This document shows, one piece after another, positions 1-14,100 of a stretch of DNA of 64,000 bases (the stretch's first letter is position 1; every line of letters begins with the position of its first letter). Origin of the DNA: Fulvia fulva (lineage: Eukaryota > Ascomycota > Dothideomycetes > Mycosphaerellales > Mycosphaerellaceae); contig NC_063012.1 of NCBI RefSeq assembly GCF_020509005.1, positions 5,828,001-5,892,000 of the forward strand, in the 5' to 3' direction. Below the pieces are notes generated by a model. It had not been told where the DNA came from, ran no database searches, and was given only the letters and a program-made list of their open reading frames with translations. The position numbers and the translations under genes are program-made.

Positions 1-247
1 TCGATAGGATGATCTATATTAAGAACAGATATAGCGGTTATAGTCTCTTTATCCTACCTACCGAAGATAAGGAAAACACTATACGTTTACGTATTAATAA
101 GGCCTTCTACGATATACCTACTATAGGACACCCCGGTAAGACAACTACGAGTCGGTTAGTATTACGTTACTATATATAGCTACGAATAATACGGTTTATT
201 AGATCTTTCGTACGAGTATACCGTATATACCGGAATAGCCGTAGTAT

Positions 248-262
248 TAACGAACCTTAATA
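248..262. repeat. Target-site duplication, left copy, LINE-1
   Basis: TAACGAACCTTAATA is repeated exactly at 5266-5280. The two copies bracket LINE-1, and joining the flanks restores the Gypsy-1 integrase frame order. Confidence 0.9.
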
Positions 263-3200
263 GATAGATAGATTTGTCATTCCCCTGTTCTAGGACCCTA
301 TCCGGCCTATATAGGTATATATCTATTGTTATATATAAAGGGAAACCCGAATAGGTGAAAACCCTTCCCGCCCCCGACTACTCCTTATCTAGTTTAGCTT
401 TCCCTCTAAACGTACGTAGTCTATATCACTACCCCGTTAGCCCCCGCTCCTAGCCGGTCTCGTCGCGCTACGTCGTGTCCTCTCTTCCTATACTACTCCT
501 ACTAGGCGGTACTGTTCTAGCCAGCCCTTCTCTAGTATCTAGTTCGTAATACGCCGTAGGTCCTTAGCGTTATTAAGAAGTGCCCTAATCGTCCGGTTCC
601 TCGCCTTTGCTATCCACTCCCCCCTTCCTAGCGACCACCTCGGACAGACGAGGAGTACGTGCCGTACGTTCTAGGAGCGATAGCCGTAGGGGTAGCTAGT
701 ATTCGTGTATCCTAGAACCTTCCTCTATAATAGGTACCCCTAGAGGCCGATGTGTTCGCTTCGTAGTTAGGTTACTATACTACTCTATACCCTCGTAAGG
801 CGGTAGTAGATAAGCTTCGGGGGGTGCTTAACCGCGGATTTTGTAGCTAACTATTCCTTAGGTTGTCCCGCTAGCTAAGGGCGTCTACTATACCCTATAA
901 CCTAGTTGTTCCACCTCTCTTTCTATAGTTACTCTATAAACGATTTCTTACCTTCCTATTATATTGCTAGCTATTCGTCCCTTGCCCGGTAGTTCGGCTC
1001 GTTTCCGGGTCGAATACCCCTATACGCTAGTACTAATTCGCGGGCCCTTACGACTACACTAGCGATGACCTTCTATACTAGGTACTGTGCCGACTTGCCT
1101 AAGTAGGAGGTCCGTAGTCCCTAGATATATAGGTCGATCGGCGGTATAGCGGTCTCGTACTTAAGTATCCTCGTTAGTATCGACTTATATACCCCGGTGA
1201 CCTTCCTTAGGCATTGGTTTTAGATCTTCGCTAGCGGCGCGACGAGTCCCTTCGATAGGTAGGCCCTCTCGCCTAAGGACTACACTTGGCTACTATAGGT
1301 AAGGACTGGCCGTATAATAGCCGTATATAGAAGTCGTGACTACCGGAAGTCCGCCCTCTATATAGACGTAGTGAGCCTCTAGTATAATGCTATATTCTGT
1401 TTAGCTTTCCGTAATATTGCCTATACGTACTTCCTCTACCGTAGCGCCGGGTCTACCTATAGTCCGAGGATCCTAAGCTGATTTGCCGGGTTAGTCGTAT
1501 ACCCCTATATCTAGATAGAAGCTTATATATTGTAGAACCGTGGCCGGCGCGTAAAGTATATCAGATTGTACTTTTCTAGGGCAAACCGAGCCCCGTGCCT
1601 CCTAGCCTAGTCCTCGTAGATCTTGTGCTTCTCTTCTAGTAGCCTATAGTTCTCCTTAGTCGAGGAAGACTACGCTAGGATGTTTGTGTCGTCTACGAAG
1701 CCGCTCGTAGCGGTGTTCTAGGATTCTAGGGCTAGGAGTAGCGTCGCTATAAAGAAGAGGAATAGAATAGGTACTAGCGTTAAGCCTTACGGGATTCTAG
1801 TATAGACTACTTAAAATAGGCTTCTATACTAGCCGACTAGGATCGACGTACTACGGTTTTAGAGGTAGGACCGTACGAAGTTAACAAGCCACTTAGGGAG
1901 TCCTTTCGACCTTAGGATATAGAGTAGCCGCGGGTATAACACGTAGTCGAAGGCTCCCGATATGTCTAGGCTAAGTAAGGAAGCTACCTTGTCCCTATTC
2001 TTATACTAGATAGCCTTTACCTAAGAGGTAATAAGTTCTATCGCGGATAGCGTCGATCGCTATAGGCGCGTACCTATCTAGGTATCCGGGAGTAGGGAGT
2101 GTTCCTCTACCGCCTCGGAGAGTCTCGTTATAACTAGCTTCTTAAGCGCCTTCCTAAGAGTGTTAAGGAGCGTAATTAGGCGGTACGACTTCACCTACGT
2201 ATAGTCTTCCTTCTACGGCTTACGTAGGACCACTATCGTCGATTGTTTAAAAGCTATCGGGTAGTACCCGGTCTATAGGCAGGCGTTAAAGATCGCTATA
2301 ACTACTAGGGCTAGTTAATCTCTACACTTCTTTAGTAGCTCGTTTAGGATCCTATCCGGCCCCGGGGCTTTCTTCGCCGGTAACTTCCTTAGTATAGCGG
2401 CAACTTCTCCCTCGGACACCTCCTATTAGACCGCGATGCTAGGGGCTAGGGGAGTAGAGCTGTTTATGTCGCTTAGATCAGCCTCGACTAGGGGCGGGAA
2501 GAACTTGCTAGCTAGTAGACGCGCCTTAGCCTCGGGGTCGCTAACCGGGCCACTAGGCGATTGTAGCGCTAGGATAGAGAAGGAGGGGCCCTATGTAGGG
2601 TCCTGTCGGGCCCATTTCGCTAGCTTCCACATCCTCTCTAGCTTGCCGGCGATTTCTTCTACTATAGCCCTCTAGCCGACTGCTTTCTCCCTTCGTATTA
2701 TAGCTTTCTTCTGTTAGTATGCCTCTCTATATACGTTCTAGGCCTCCTCGCTATAGCTGCTCGTCTATACCCGGCGGGCTCTCCTTACTTCTCTTACTAC
2801 CGTAGTACACTCCGGCGTCTAGTATAGTTTGGACTATATCGTTAGTTAGGCAAGCGGAACGTGAAGTAAGGTCGCTTTTCTTATTTCGTCTATCAACCCC
2901 TAGACTACTTCGTCTATCTCGTCTTTACTATTGTATTACTACTACGCGATCTGGACTAGCCTCTTAGAGTCATCGAGGTACGCCTAGATATTGGCCTAGT
3001 GGGCCTTTCCCTAGTTTGGCTTAGGGGTTCTCGCTAGTGTGCGTTGTATCTATATCGTAATAGAGGTCCTGACTAGCATGTGGTCTAACGACGCCTCGAG
3101 TTTATGTTCGATCCTATAGTAGGTTACCGTATAGTAGTGGCTATCTAAGATCTAGGAGAGGTCGATCGTGCCTTAGAGTCCCCCTCTCTTCTAGGTGCCT

Positions 3201-5265
3201 AGGTCCTTCGGGGTATTAAGGGCAATTACGTTGCTCGCTATTAAGTCGAGTACTTCGTCGGCTATAGGGTACGGCTATATAAGGCTTTCCTAGGAGGGGT
3301 GGTATATGTTAAAGTCTCCTACTACGATGTGGCACCCTTGTCTCTTAAGCGCACTGTCTAGGTGTCTATAGACCCCTAGGTCGCGGCTAGACCTCGAGGC
3401 TAGCGGTTGTATATATAGGTTGTGTATCTAGGTGCTACCTACGTAGAGGGAGGTAATATCGCCCCCGCCTTCTTCGTCTACGTAGTACACTACCTCCTAG
3501 TCGGATTCTAGTATGTCCTTGCTAACATAGAAGCACGTACGGGGTCTACCGTCGCCTCGTAGGCATGTCGTATAGCCTAGTGACTTATAGGTCGTTAGTC
3601 TCTTATAGTACGGGTTAATCTATAGCTCCTAGATTGTAAGGACGTAGTAGACGCGCGGGTCCGCCTCGTATAGGAAATGGTTCTAGACTATATCCTTACT
3701 ATAGTTGACGTTATACTAGATGATACTAAGCGTGTCGAGGCTAGTCATCGGTATCGACAATCATTTCCTCTATATCGTCCTATGTCCTACTACCCTATAC
3801 GTCCTAGTCTACGCCTATCGGCTATATACTAAAGGGGAGCCGGGCCTAGTTAGATTCCCTCGCCGTAGCTAGTAGAGCACGTGGCCTCCCGTACGCCCTA
3901 GGTTACGTATCCTTTATATCGTTCTCGGCCCTAGGGCGCTTATACCCGACCGCCGCTAGTTAGTTCCGGTATAGGCTAGCCTTACGGTCGCCGTAGAATC
4001 TTAGGGCGACGGTTCTGTTTGTGATTGCCTTGTTTTTCGCTAGTTTCCGCTATAGGCATTCCGTACTATACGATAGGTAGTGCCCCGGACAGTTCGCGTA
4101 CCGTCTCGTAGTCGATATATAGTCCCTAGATATATAGTCTCCTATATAGTTCGAGCAGGCCTACTTATTTGTACACGTATAGGTTTGGTGTCTATACTGT
4201 TAGCATTTGAAGTATTAGAGGACACGAAAGGATAAGGAGTGCTTTTCTACTATCTTAAGGCTATATTGCTAGACTAGGCCTTGTTCTATCGCTAGATCCG
4301 CCGCTTTCGCGTCTTATAGCTATACTATTAGCGCCGAGGCCTTCTTGCCTTCTGGCCATTTCCTATAGAGCTAAGTCGCCTTCTGGATTAGAGAGTTAAG
4401 AGTGACCGGGTTGTCCTCTTAGAGAGCGCGTAGGTGACCCTAGTTAGTTAGGTCAAACTCCTTAGGCATGTCGTAGACTAGGATCGTGAATTGTTTCGTT
4501 AAGACCTTCGCTAATGCCGTAACCTTAGATGCCTACTATAGCTATGCCTCTAGGTGCCTCCTAGTAGTAGTAGAGCTAGTATAGATCTATAGAGTGCCGT
4601 TAGACTATTAGTTCACTACGACCACCCCTAGTTAGTTGATTCGTTAGGCGAGCTCCTTATTCGATAGCTTCGTAACTTCGGCCTAGTCTTCCTTTACTAC
4701 AATGCGGATCGTAACTATATCGTACGTTAGGCGGGGGCCTAGTATCGATGCCGCGACCGATGCCTAGCTATAGGGGTGTTAATTCCGGGTGGCCTTGCTA
4801 ATCGTCTAGGACGTCGTCCTTATTTCTTGTTGCCCTCGGTAATACGATAGTATAAGCGCCGTGCGTAGCTAAGTGATCATTACCTATAGAGACCGGTAAG
4901 GGAGCTGATCGTTAGTTTCTATACTTTTTACGTCCTCTATAAGTTGCTACTAGTTGTCTTAGGGGGGCTTCGCCTATAGGGCCGTAGGCGCCGTTAGTAC
5001 CGTAGCCTAGGCTACTATTACCTAGGAGTTGCCTAATATAGCTAGGCACCTCCGCGGCGTTTGGAGCTGAAGAAATAGGGTGAAGAGAGCTTCAAGCTGT
5101 CCAGATTGAATAAGGTAGAACTCCCTTAGTCCTAGGGGCAGTGGCCTACTTTGTATATCGTTAGAATGGCCTTGATAAGAGCTTTCGAATGTGTCTTGTT
5201 TTGGCGTAGAGATCGATAAGCGATGGTCCGAATATGTCGAGAGATAATAGTAATATAACCCTAGG
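263..5265 (-). mobile_element. LINE-1: RIP-degraded full-length Tad-like non-LTR retrotransposon
   Basis: A 5.0-kb LINE on the - strand, between two copies of a 15-bp target duplication. Reading right to left: a Gag-like ORF1 with CCHC zinc-knuckle remnants at about 4140-4215 (Cys-Gln-Gln-Tyr-x-His pattern); an AP endonuclease (HIVVGDFNIYH at about 3300-3335); and a reverse transcriptase with its catalytic box GFVDDTNILA at about 1675-1705. The 5'-most third of the + strand sequence should be RNase H and 3' UTR. The sense 3' end is a short TCTA-repeat tail, seen on the + strand as (GATA)n at 263-272, not poly(A). RIP is heavy: CpA is nearly absent and stops occur throughout. The order and tail match LINE-2, so the two belong to one clade, but they differ by more than RIP-type changes. 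Confidence 0.9.
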
Positions 5266-5280
5266 TAACGAACCTTAATA
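5266..5280. repeat. Target-site duplication, right copy, LINE-1
   Basis: Exact second copy of the 15-bp sequence at 248-262. It marks the 5' end of the inserted LINE. Confidence 0.9.
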
Positions 5281-7318
5281 TAGACTACTTACTCTACTAC
5301 TAGTCCTATTCGATACGTAGGACGACATTGCCTTAGACTTCGTTATCGAACTACTAAGGGCCAAGTATACGGTAGATAGTCAGTACTATAAGAACGTACT
5401 TATAGTTATAGACCGTTTAGGTAAGGAGCGGCATTATATCCTAGTATTAGAAATAATAGCGGAGTATATCGTATATATCTACGTAAAGTATAGCTTCTCC
5501 CGATATAGTCTACTAAAGACAATTACGTCGGATCGTAGTCCTTAATAGGTATTAGCCTTCTAGAAACGCCTCTACGAGTTATTATAAATTAAGCGTAAGA
5601 TCTTAACCGGCTATTACCCTAAGACTAATAGTCAAAGCGAGAATACTAATAAGATTATAGAATAGTACCTACGTACGTTTACTAGTTACGCTTAGGATAA
5701 CTAGCTAGATTAGCTCCTACTTATAGAGTTTACTATAAACGACTACGTCTCCGAAACGACTAGCGTAAGTCCTTTTATAGCGAACATTAGTAAGAACCTA
5801 CGTTATATAGATACTAAACTTAATCTCCCTATATAACTACTTCCGTATAAATAGCGATTAGACGTAGAGTCTATAAATATATTCGTATAACGTATAATAG
5901 ACCTTAGGTATAAGCTACGAAACTCTATAGTAATAGTATAAGTATCGTAAGCTGAATATACTAATAAGTATAGAACGATTATACTACGGTACGAAGTCGG
6001 AGACCTAGTACACCTTAGTATACGTAACTAGCGTACTAAGCGCCTATTAAAGAAACTTGATTACCGCTATACTAGACTATACGTAGTTACTAAGGTGCTA
6101 CTATACGACACGTACCGTCTAGACCTCCCTTAATCCCTAAGTAACCTCTATAACGGCTTTTACGCTAACTTACTAATACCTATATACGTACTAATACTAA
6201 GACAAGTATAGCTACCTCCGGCCCCGATCGAGGTAGAAGATAATAACGGAGACATAAGTACGTATTAGCTTCTAGATATAGTACTTAACGTAAAGAGTAC
6301 ATTACCGCTAGGCCTAGCGCTACGCGGTAGGAGGAAGGAACGAAGGTATAAATACCTTATATAATAGGTAGGTTATAGTAAGCCTCTCTAGGAGCCCGCT
6401 AAAGAGTTAATAGATACTACTACCGCCTCTATCGCGGACTTCTACTATAACTATCCTATAAAGGATAGGCTAGCTAGCTTTACGCCGCTACTAGAGTAGA
6501 TTCCTAATAAGTATTACCCGAAGACGTTATAATCGGCGAAGTAATAAACGCTTTAGCCGCGAACGCTTCGTTAATAGTTACGTCTAACCCGGTAACTATA
6601 GGTAGGCTACGTAAGTTATTCGCGTAGGTACCTATAGCTCTTCCGGTAGTTACGTATTACGAACCTAATACTAGTACTTATTAAATAGATACGAGTTACG
6701 TAGTAGTGAAAGACGGCGGATTATACAAAAGACGAAGAAGGACCTAATAGGATAGTGTATATCTATATATAGTATCGCTAGTATTAGTTTAGGTAGATAC
6801 TAGGTATCCGGATGTTTACTAGCCTATAAACCCTAGTTACGTAATCTAGCTACATAATATAGCCATACCTATATACTTGTCCTACGGCCTATATGTTCTT
6901 AATAGTACTTATAATAGCCCGTAGGCGGCTACTTTAAGAAAGATAAATGTTAGTAGGTAGGTACCGGATATACGTTAATATAAGTAGTATACTTCCCTTA
7001 ACTCGATAACTACGGATATACCGCTAGCTTAAGCTAGTAATAGGTACCGTAGCTCTTCCTCGACTTAAGTAATAGCTACTATAACGGACTCCTTCGCGGA
7101 GTTTGTATATCGCTACGATAGAAACGAAATCACGACTCGTATAGGCTAGGTTAGCTACTACGGAGGATACGATAATACTAAGATTAACGAATACGATACC
7201 GGACTAACGAGGATAGATACGATAGACGGTATAGAGGATAATATAGAGGATAACGCCGCGTTTATAGCGGCTATACTACGAGCTTAAGGGACTAAGCGCG
7301 ATTTTGAAGGGGGGGTAG

Positions 7319-7495
7319 TATTACGGCCCTAGGCCTAGTAAATGTCTCGCTAGTACGTAGGTTACGTAACCGCGCGTACTAGCGTAGTACCTCGGCTTAT
7401 ATATAGCCTCGGCGTACCTCGCGCTCCTCTTTCCTACGTACCTAGCTACTTTATATTAATACGACTATAAACCGTTATAGGGTTACCGTAAAATA
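7319..7495 (+). repeat. Probable 3' LTR of Gypsy-1
   Basis: The segment starts TATTACGGCC directly after the polypurine tract. This is what TGTTACGG becomes after one RIP change, and the Gypsy-3 LTR starts TGTTACGGG. It contains GGTTACGTAACC (7360-7371), a RIP-type derivative of GGTCACGTGACC, and a TATATATA stretch near 7400. The 3' boundary is not defined; 7495 is an estimate, because no second LTR copy lies in the window. Confidence 0.5.
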
Positions 7496-10400
7496 AGCGT
7501 TATTCGGTAAGGCTACGAAAGAGAAGCGTAAAGAGCGCGAGATATATTAGGAAGCGCTAAGGCACTAGTACGCGGGGAAGAGCCGCGGCGCGACGTTACG
7601 GTAGTAGTAAACTATAATACCGCCTCGCTATTATCTATACGGTACTAACGTAGTAGCGTATAAGGCTCTCCTACGTCTAACTAGCGTAACGCTTACTATA
7701 GCTCCGCTTCTCTATATATAACGCGGATCTTAGTTATAAGTTTATTGTCCTATCGGCCTAGACGGATCTCGATCGGCGAGATATTAAGGAATCGGTACTT
7801 AGGTAGTAACGTCTGTTCTTAATACTATCTTTATAGGTCGTTATCGTTTATAGAGACGTCCTATAGCCGCCGTATTAGAGTATTAGGTTTGACATTTGTC
7901 TTACTAGGGATATAGACAATCTTAAAGTAGAACTACGATAAGAACTCGGACTAATATACCTAGCGTCTGTTTAGGACCTTAGTACTCGTAAACTATTTAA
8001 GGTTCTTATAATTAGAGTATACTAGGATTCGCTTACCGCTTTCGTTAGTAAGGTTTTTAAAGTCGGCCTTATCTCTATTAATGTCTCTAGACATAAGCTC
8101 TAGCTTCTATTCCTTAAAGGCTTTTACGATAGCGAGTAGTTCCTTATTATAGATGTCGTAGTTATATTCTTACGGCGATATCTTCTTAGATATAAAAGCT
8201 ACTAGGCGCTATATACCGTCTTCTCCTCGCTACGATATTACTATAGTAGTAACGAAGTCCGACGTATCTATTTCGAGCTTTGTTTCTCGCCTAGGTACAA
8301 AATGTACGAGTATAATATCGCCCTTAGTAAACGCTTGTTTTATACGTTCGAAAGCGTCCTGATATTCGTTACCCTATACCTATAGTACGTCCTTCTTAGT
8401 AAGCTATATTATCGGGTAGGCGATGCCTAAGTAGTTACGAATAAACCGCCTATAGAAGTTATAAAAGCTAAGGAAGGACAGAATATCTATTAGGTTACGA
8501 GGAGTCTCCTATTCTTAGATTACGGTAATCTTGTCCTTATCTATCTTAATGCCGTCCGCGCCTATAATTAAGCTAAGGTACTTCGTCTCTTAGACGTAAA
8601 ACTCGTACTTATCGATGTCGAGTTAAAGTCCTACCTCCTATAGCTTCGCTATGACCTTCTCGACGTAAACAATATGCTCCTCTAGGGTATCGCTAAATAT
8701 AAGTACGTTATCGAGGTACGCGGAGGTAAAATCGTCTAGGTACTCTCGGAGCGCGTTATTAACATATAACTAGAAGGTACCGGGTATATTATAGAGACTA
8801 AAGGGTATTACTAGACATTCGAATTGACCGTAGCGCGTAGTAAATACCGTTTTCTACTCGTCCCCTTCCGCGATACGTAAACGATTAAAGGTAGCGATTA
8901 TATCGAGCTTAGTAAAGTACTTCTTACTACTAATCCAGTTAAGGGTATCTTAGATAAGTAGGATAGAGTACCTCGATTTTATAGTAATAGCGTTTAGGGC
9001 GTAGTAGTCAATATAGACGCGTAGTCTACTACCTAGTTTATATACGATAATTACCGGTAATACTATAGGTAAGTTACTACGTTAGATATTACCTTTCTAA
9101 AGTTAGTTATCTACCTAAGCTTTTACTACTTCTAACTCTCTATTCGAAATCGGATAGGGCCGCTTAAACGGTAGCCGAGTATCCTTCTTTAGCTTAATCT
9201 TATAATGTAGGCTAGGGCGATAAGGTAGTAGCTTATCTTACTCTGACTTCGAGAATAGAGCTTACCGATAATAGTATATAGCCGGTAGCTTACCGAGTAC
9301 GTCGGGGTCCTTCTACTTCCGGTATAGTTTTTCTATAAACACGTTATAATTAGCTACGTTTATTACGTAGGCTTCTACCTAGTACTCCTATTAGTAACGG
9401 AGCGTTCTATAGTAGCTGTCTTTAATATATATAGCGTACGCGAATATAGCGTTACCGCCTATAACCTTTCGTACTATTATAGTGTAAAGCCCTAACGCTT
9501 ATACTATAACTAGATCGGCCGCGCTCTTAGCCGTATATACTTTACGTAGGTTAATCTATATAGTATATACTTCTATACCTCTCGTACGATAGAGTCTCCG
9601 GAGTTCGTATAAGTTGATCTACTTAATATCGTCTCTATACTTAGCCCTAACTCTTTTAGCGCCGACTTCGAGGGGCTAAGGGATTAGCATATCGCGGATG
9701 TCGGGTCGCTTAAGGCTATCGTAGTCGGGTACTAGCGTTAGTAGTAACTCGGGAATAGGTATCGTTACTAGTAGGCTAACGTTCTTATAGAGAGAGTGAT
9801 TCTAATAGTCAACGTTATTAAAGGTAAGTACGATTCGCTTCTAGTCTTTATAAGGGCTATACTTCGCGTACTATCTAAGGCTAAGGACTATATCGTAGTA
9901 GGTATCGGTAACTAGGCATTTGACCGTCTCGATATAGCCTTAAAGATTTAGTTTAATGTTTATAGCTTTAGTAATAATTTTTAGTACTTAGGAGCTATTA
10001 CCTAGGCCTAGCGTAAAGGGCTTAATATCGTAGAGCGGGAATTAATGTTTTTACGTAAAGGAAGTATTTACGAGTTTAGAGTTAGTACTATTATTAAGGA
10101 AGGTATATATATATATTCCATTTGCCCTACCCTCTACTATAAAGTAATACGAGACTTTAGGTCCTTTATCTACTTCTATAGAAGAGGGCGTACTCGCTCG
10201 GGCTTATAAGGAAAACGCCTATACGTTACGGGTATATTTATAAGGTTCGTAAGGGTATTAGTTCTAGTATAAGACTTCCTAAGGCGGACTATTATCTATT
10301 ACGCTCAAATAATAGCTTAGGCATTTCCCGCCGGTACTTTAGTAACCGTAAGGCCGTTATTATTAGCCTTCTTCTTAGGACGCTCGTATAGGTCAAGTAG

Positions 10401-11006
10401 GTAGCCGGCGGCGCCTAAGACGTAGCCGGTACCCCGGTAGCGTAGGTAGCTACCGCTAGCGATAATCTAAGTACGCTAATCCTAAGTAAGTTATATAAGG
10501 TTCTTATACTAATTAGGGCGGTCCTTCTACGGAAGGAGCGGCTAATTAGTATAAGGAGAGCGGCCGAGAGGTATACCGTTATCTAAAGGGAGTACCGGTA
10601 GTATAATCTACCCTACTATAGGAGGTGCCGATACCGTACCGTTACCCTTAGGTATAGTCGTCTTCTTGTCCTTCTTCTCGTCGTTCTTAGTACGTAGTAG
10701 GTCGTGTTTAAGTTAAGCTAGCCCGCTCTCTAGGCGGTAGTATTACCGAGTAAGCTCCTTAACTAACTTCGCGTTAGGTAGTACGACTAGTCGATTACGG
10801 TACTCAAAGCTTAGCTTCTTCTTAAGCTCGATAACCTCGTACTTACGGCTCGCGCCTTATAGGAGCTAGGCGCGCTTACGTTAGAACTTAGTATATAACT
10901 TAGAGAACTTGTTATTCTCTACTATCTTAAGCGCGTATATATTATTACGCGCGGTGCCCTCGGGATTATAGTCGCCGAAGTTCTTATCTAGGAAACGTAG
11001 ACATTT

Positions 11007-11024
11007 CTTTACGCTCTTAAATAG
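11007..11024. repeat. Target-site duplication, left copy, LINE-2
   Basis: CTTTACGCTCTTAAATAG is repeated exactly at 15965-15982. The last few bases could partly belong to the ATAG-type tail of the LINE, so the true duplication is 14 to 18 bp. Confidence 0.9.
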
Positions 11025-11179
11025 ATAGACAGATAGATGATTTATTTACCCGTTATAGTGCCCTCCGGCCTATACGGGTTTATATCTATATATGTTACTA
11101 CATAAGGTAGGAAACCTATTCCTAGGTAAAAACCTCCTCTCCTTCTCTAATAGCTTCCTTGCTATGAGTTCTCAGTTTT

Positions 11180-14100
11180 CCTTCTATTAGGGTGTACTAG
11201 TGTTATAGTGGTTAGCCTCTGACTACCTTGTCTATAACCCTAGAGTTGTCCCCCTCTTCCTGCTCTCCTCCTCCTTCTTTCTCTCCTCAATCCATCTCTC
11301 TGTTTCCCTAGTAAGAGAGAACTGCTCCAAAAATCCTTAGTAGATGATCCACCTTATAATTCTCTAGAGGTCTCCCTTATTACTGATCATAGCTTAGAAG
11401 TTTCTGTTCCTTGCCCTTGCCCTCCATTCACCTCTCCCTGTACTCCATTCTTTGCAAACTAGAAGTCTATATTCGACATTCTAGGACAGGTAGCCGTATA
11501 GGCAACTCTTATCTTCGATACCTAAGACTTTTCTCTAATATAGGTATGCCCTAACTCCGATGTGTTTAGAGCGGATTTATATTGCTATACTTGCTTCTGA
11601 CCTAGTCAGGTCTGAGTATAGTAGGTAGTTGTGGCTACTAAACTGTTAGAGTGCCTTTAGGGTTCCTAGCCTCTGTAGGGTTCTTGTCTATTTAGTCTTC
11701 TAGAGGAGTCCTACTATCCTTTTAGCTAGAGACTGTTGCTTCTTCCCTTAGCTAGCTACTAATCCTCTCCCTTGAGCCCTTCTGTCCTGTTCCTACTGGG
11801 CTAGGTACAGCTGTTCTATTAGTTCTTTGAACTTCTATAGGTCCTGCTGCTTCTATAGGGCTGGATTAGGTCTTACTTGTCTGTGCCTTCTTATGTACTA
11901 GCTCCTGATTTTGTTGACTACCTTCCGAGATTACTAGCTAGGCTAGGTATGTAGACGTCTTTCCTACATACTAGTATCTCAACCCTTGAAGGTAGAGCTT
12001 GGCTAGTGGGGAGCTAGACTCCATTTCGACCACCCTTGTTAGAGTTGACTTGTATGCTCTAAGCACCTTTTTTAGACAGGAGGCTTAGGCTCTGCTAATA
12101 GGATCTACAATTTTCTTTAGGATCTTGTCTTAGGCTGACCAGATCTAGGCTCCATATAGCATGGCTGGCTTCATAATGGCCTTGTACATAACCTTTGCTT
12201 TCGCAAATGTGGCTCCCTATATAGAGGCTATAAGCCTGTCAATTGATTGCCTGTTGTTGTCTGCTCTTGCCTGTGCTTTCTTGACCTGTGGTCCCCAGCT
12301 GAGCTTTGGATCCATCCATATTCCTAGCACCCTTAATTCACTTGAGGGTTCTGTTGTGTGTCCCTGAATAGTGATTGGGGCTTGCATATTGTGTCTGTTT
12401 CTGGCTCTACTGAAGTGGATGAGTTGATACTTCTCTGGGGCAAATCTGGCTCCATGTTTCCTGGCCCATTCCTCACATTCCTTGTGTTTCTTCTGCAAGA
12501 TTCTGCAGTTCTCTTCTGTGCTGTCTGACCAGGCTAGGATGTTTGTGTCATCTACAAACCCTGAGGCTGATGTGTTTCTGGAGTTTAGCTTTGCTGGCAG
12601 GTCTGCCATAAAGAGGAGAAACAGGATTGGAGACATTGTTGATCCCTGTGGGATTCCTGTCTCTGTAGGCATGCTGTCAGATTTGTATCTGCCCAGTCTT
12701 AGTCTTGTGGTTCTGCCTCTGAGGAAGGACTAGATAAACTGGACTGTCCAGTTGGGGATAGCCTTCTGTTTCAGGATGTGGATCAGCCTCTGGTGTGAGA
12801 CATTGTCAAAGGCTCCTGATATGTCTAGTGAGAGGAGTGTGGCTGCTTTGTTGTTCCCAAAGTGCCATAGGGTCTTGATCTGCTCTGTGATAAGTTCCAC
12901 AGCTGTTAGTGTTGATCTTTGTTTCCTGCCTCCCATCTGTTCTTCAGGAAGGATTCCATGTTCTTCAGCTAGGTTTGTCAGCCTTTCTGCTATGATCTTT
13001 TCCAGGAGTTTGCCTAGTGTGTTGAGCAAGGCAATAGGTCTGTATGCCTTTAGCTTTGTGTAGTCCTCTTTCTGTGGTTTTCTCAAGACTATAGTCAGTG
13101 ACTCCTTGAAGTGTTTAGGGCAGTGTCCTTAGGCTATGCACTGGGAAAAGATGTTTGATAGTGTAGGGGAGATCTGGTCCTTGTATGTCTTGATGAACAA
13201 GTTTGGAATCCTATCTGGTCCTAGGGCCTTGTTTCCTAAGAGTCTCTTAATGATGCTCTTGATCTCTCCCTCTCCCACTGTGCAGGATTGCTCTAGTAGT
13301 GTTGGATACACACTGCCCTCCAGATCCTGCAGGTCAGCTTCTACCTGTGTGCCAAAGAAATGTTTCCCCAATGCCTGTGCCTTTCCTGGGAGAGTGTATT
13401 GGGTTACTCCTTCCTGGTCTTCAATGTTTGGAAACTGGGGCAGCATGTTTCTGTCCTATATAGGTTGTCTTGCCCACTTTGCTAGTTTCTATATCTTCTC
13501 AGGATTCTGGGTAATAGATCCAACTGTTGACCTCCACTCCAGCATCTTGTCCCTCTTGATCTGGGCCTTCTTGTCTCTGGTTGCCTGGTTGTATCTGTCC
13601 TATGCTTCCTGGGAGTGACTCTGGGTAAGGGCTCTCCTGGCCTGCCTGGCTGCCTTGACCTTCTCTGAGCATTCCTTTGTCCAGAATGGCTTCTGGTACA
13701 GTGACTGTTTCTTTTCTCTGGTGTAGGCTGCTGCAGTTTCCTGCATTGTTCTAACCAGTTCTGCCACTGCTTGGTCTATATCTAAGGCTGTTTCCAGTCT
13801 CCTGGTCTCTAGTCCAGCTAGCTTCTGTTCCAGGTCTTGTCTGATCTGTTCCCAGTTGGCTGCCTTCCAGGCCAGCTGAGGTTCTAGGTCTCCTTCCTGC
13901 TGTGTCTGTGTTTCAAACTCCATCTGAATTGGGAGGTGATCTGATGAGGACTCCAAGTCCTGGTTAACCCAGCATCTGGTGACCTTCTGCTGCAGGTCAT
14001 GTGATGCAAAGCACAGGTCAATGGTGCTTGAGCTTGCTCTCTGTGACCAGGTAGTTAGGCCCTTTGGGGTAACTAGGTGCATGTTGTTGCTTTGGGTAGT

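Larger units (their letters stand above)
1..7495 (+). mobile_element. Gypsy-1: RIP-degraded Ty3/Gypsy chromovirus, 5' part outside the window, split by LINE-1
   Basis: This is the 3' half of a Ty3/Gypsy retrotransposon on the + strand. Bases about 60-250 translate, with stops, as the integrase zinc-binding region (GHPGKTTTSRL followed by a YY motif). After the LINE-1 insertion the integrase catalytic core resumes at about 5320 (ALDFV, then YKNVLIVIDRL). A chromodomain-like tail lies at about 6340-6500 (VGYSKPL, then a RIP stop where Trp is expected, then EPAKELIDTT). A G-rich polypurine tract at about 7307-7315 precedes a candidate LTR. CpA and TpG are nearly gone and many TAG/TAA stops interrupt every frame, so the element is dead. 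Gag, protease and reverse transcriptase would lie left of the window. Chromodomains in this family normally tether integrase to heterochromatin; that is family knowledge, not shown here. Confidence 0.85.

Noticed and set aside
12161..13618. Several + strand frames inside LINE-2
   Set aside because: They are antisense shadows of the reverse transcriptase and endonuclease on the - strand.
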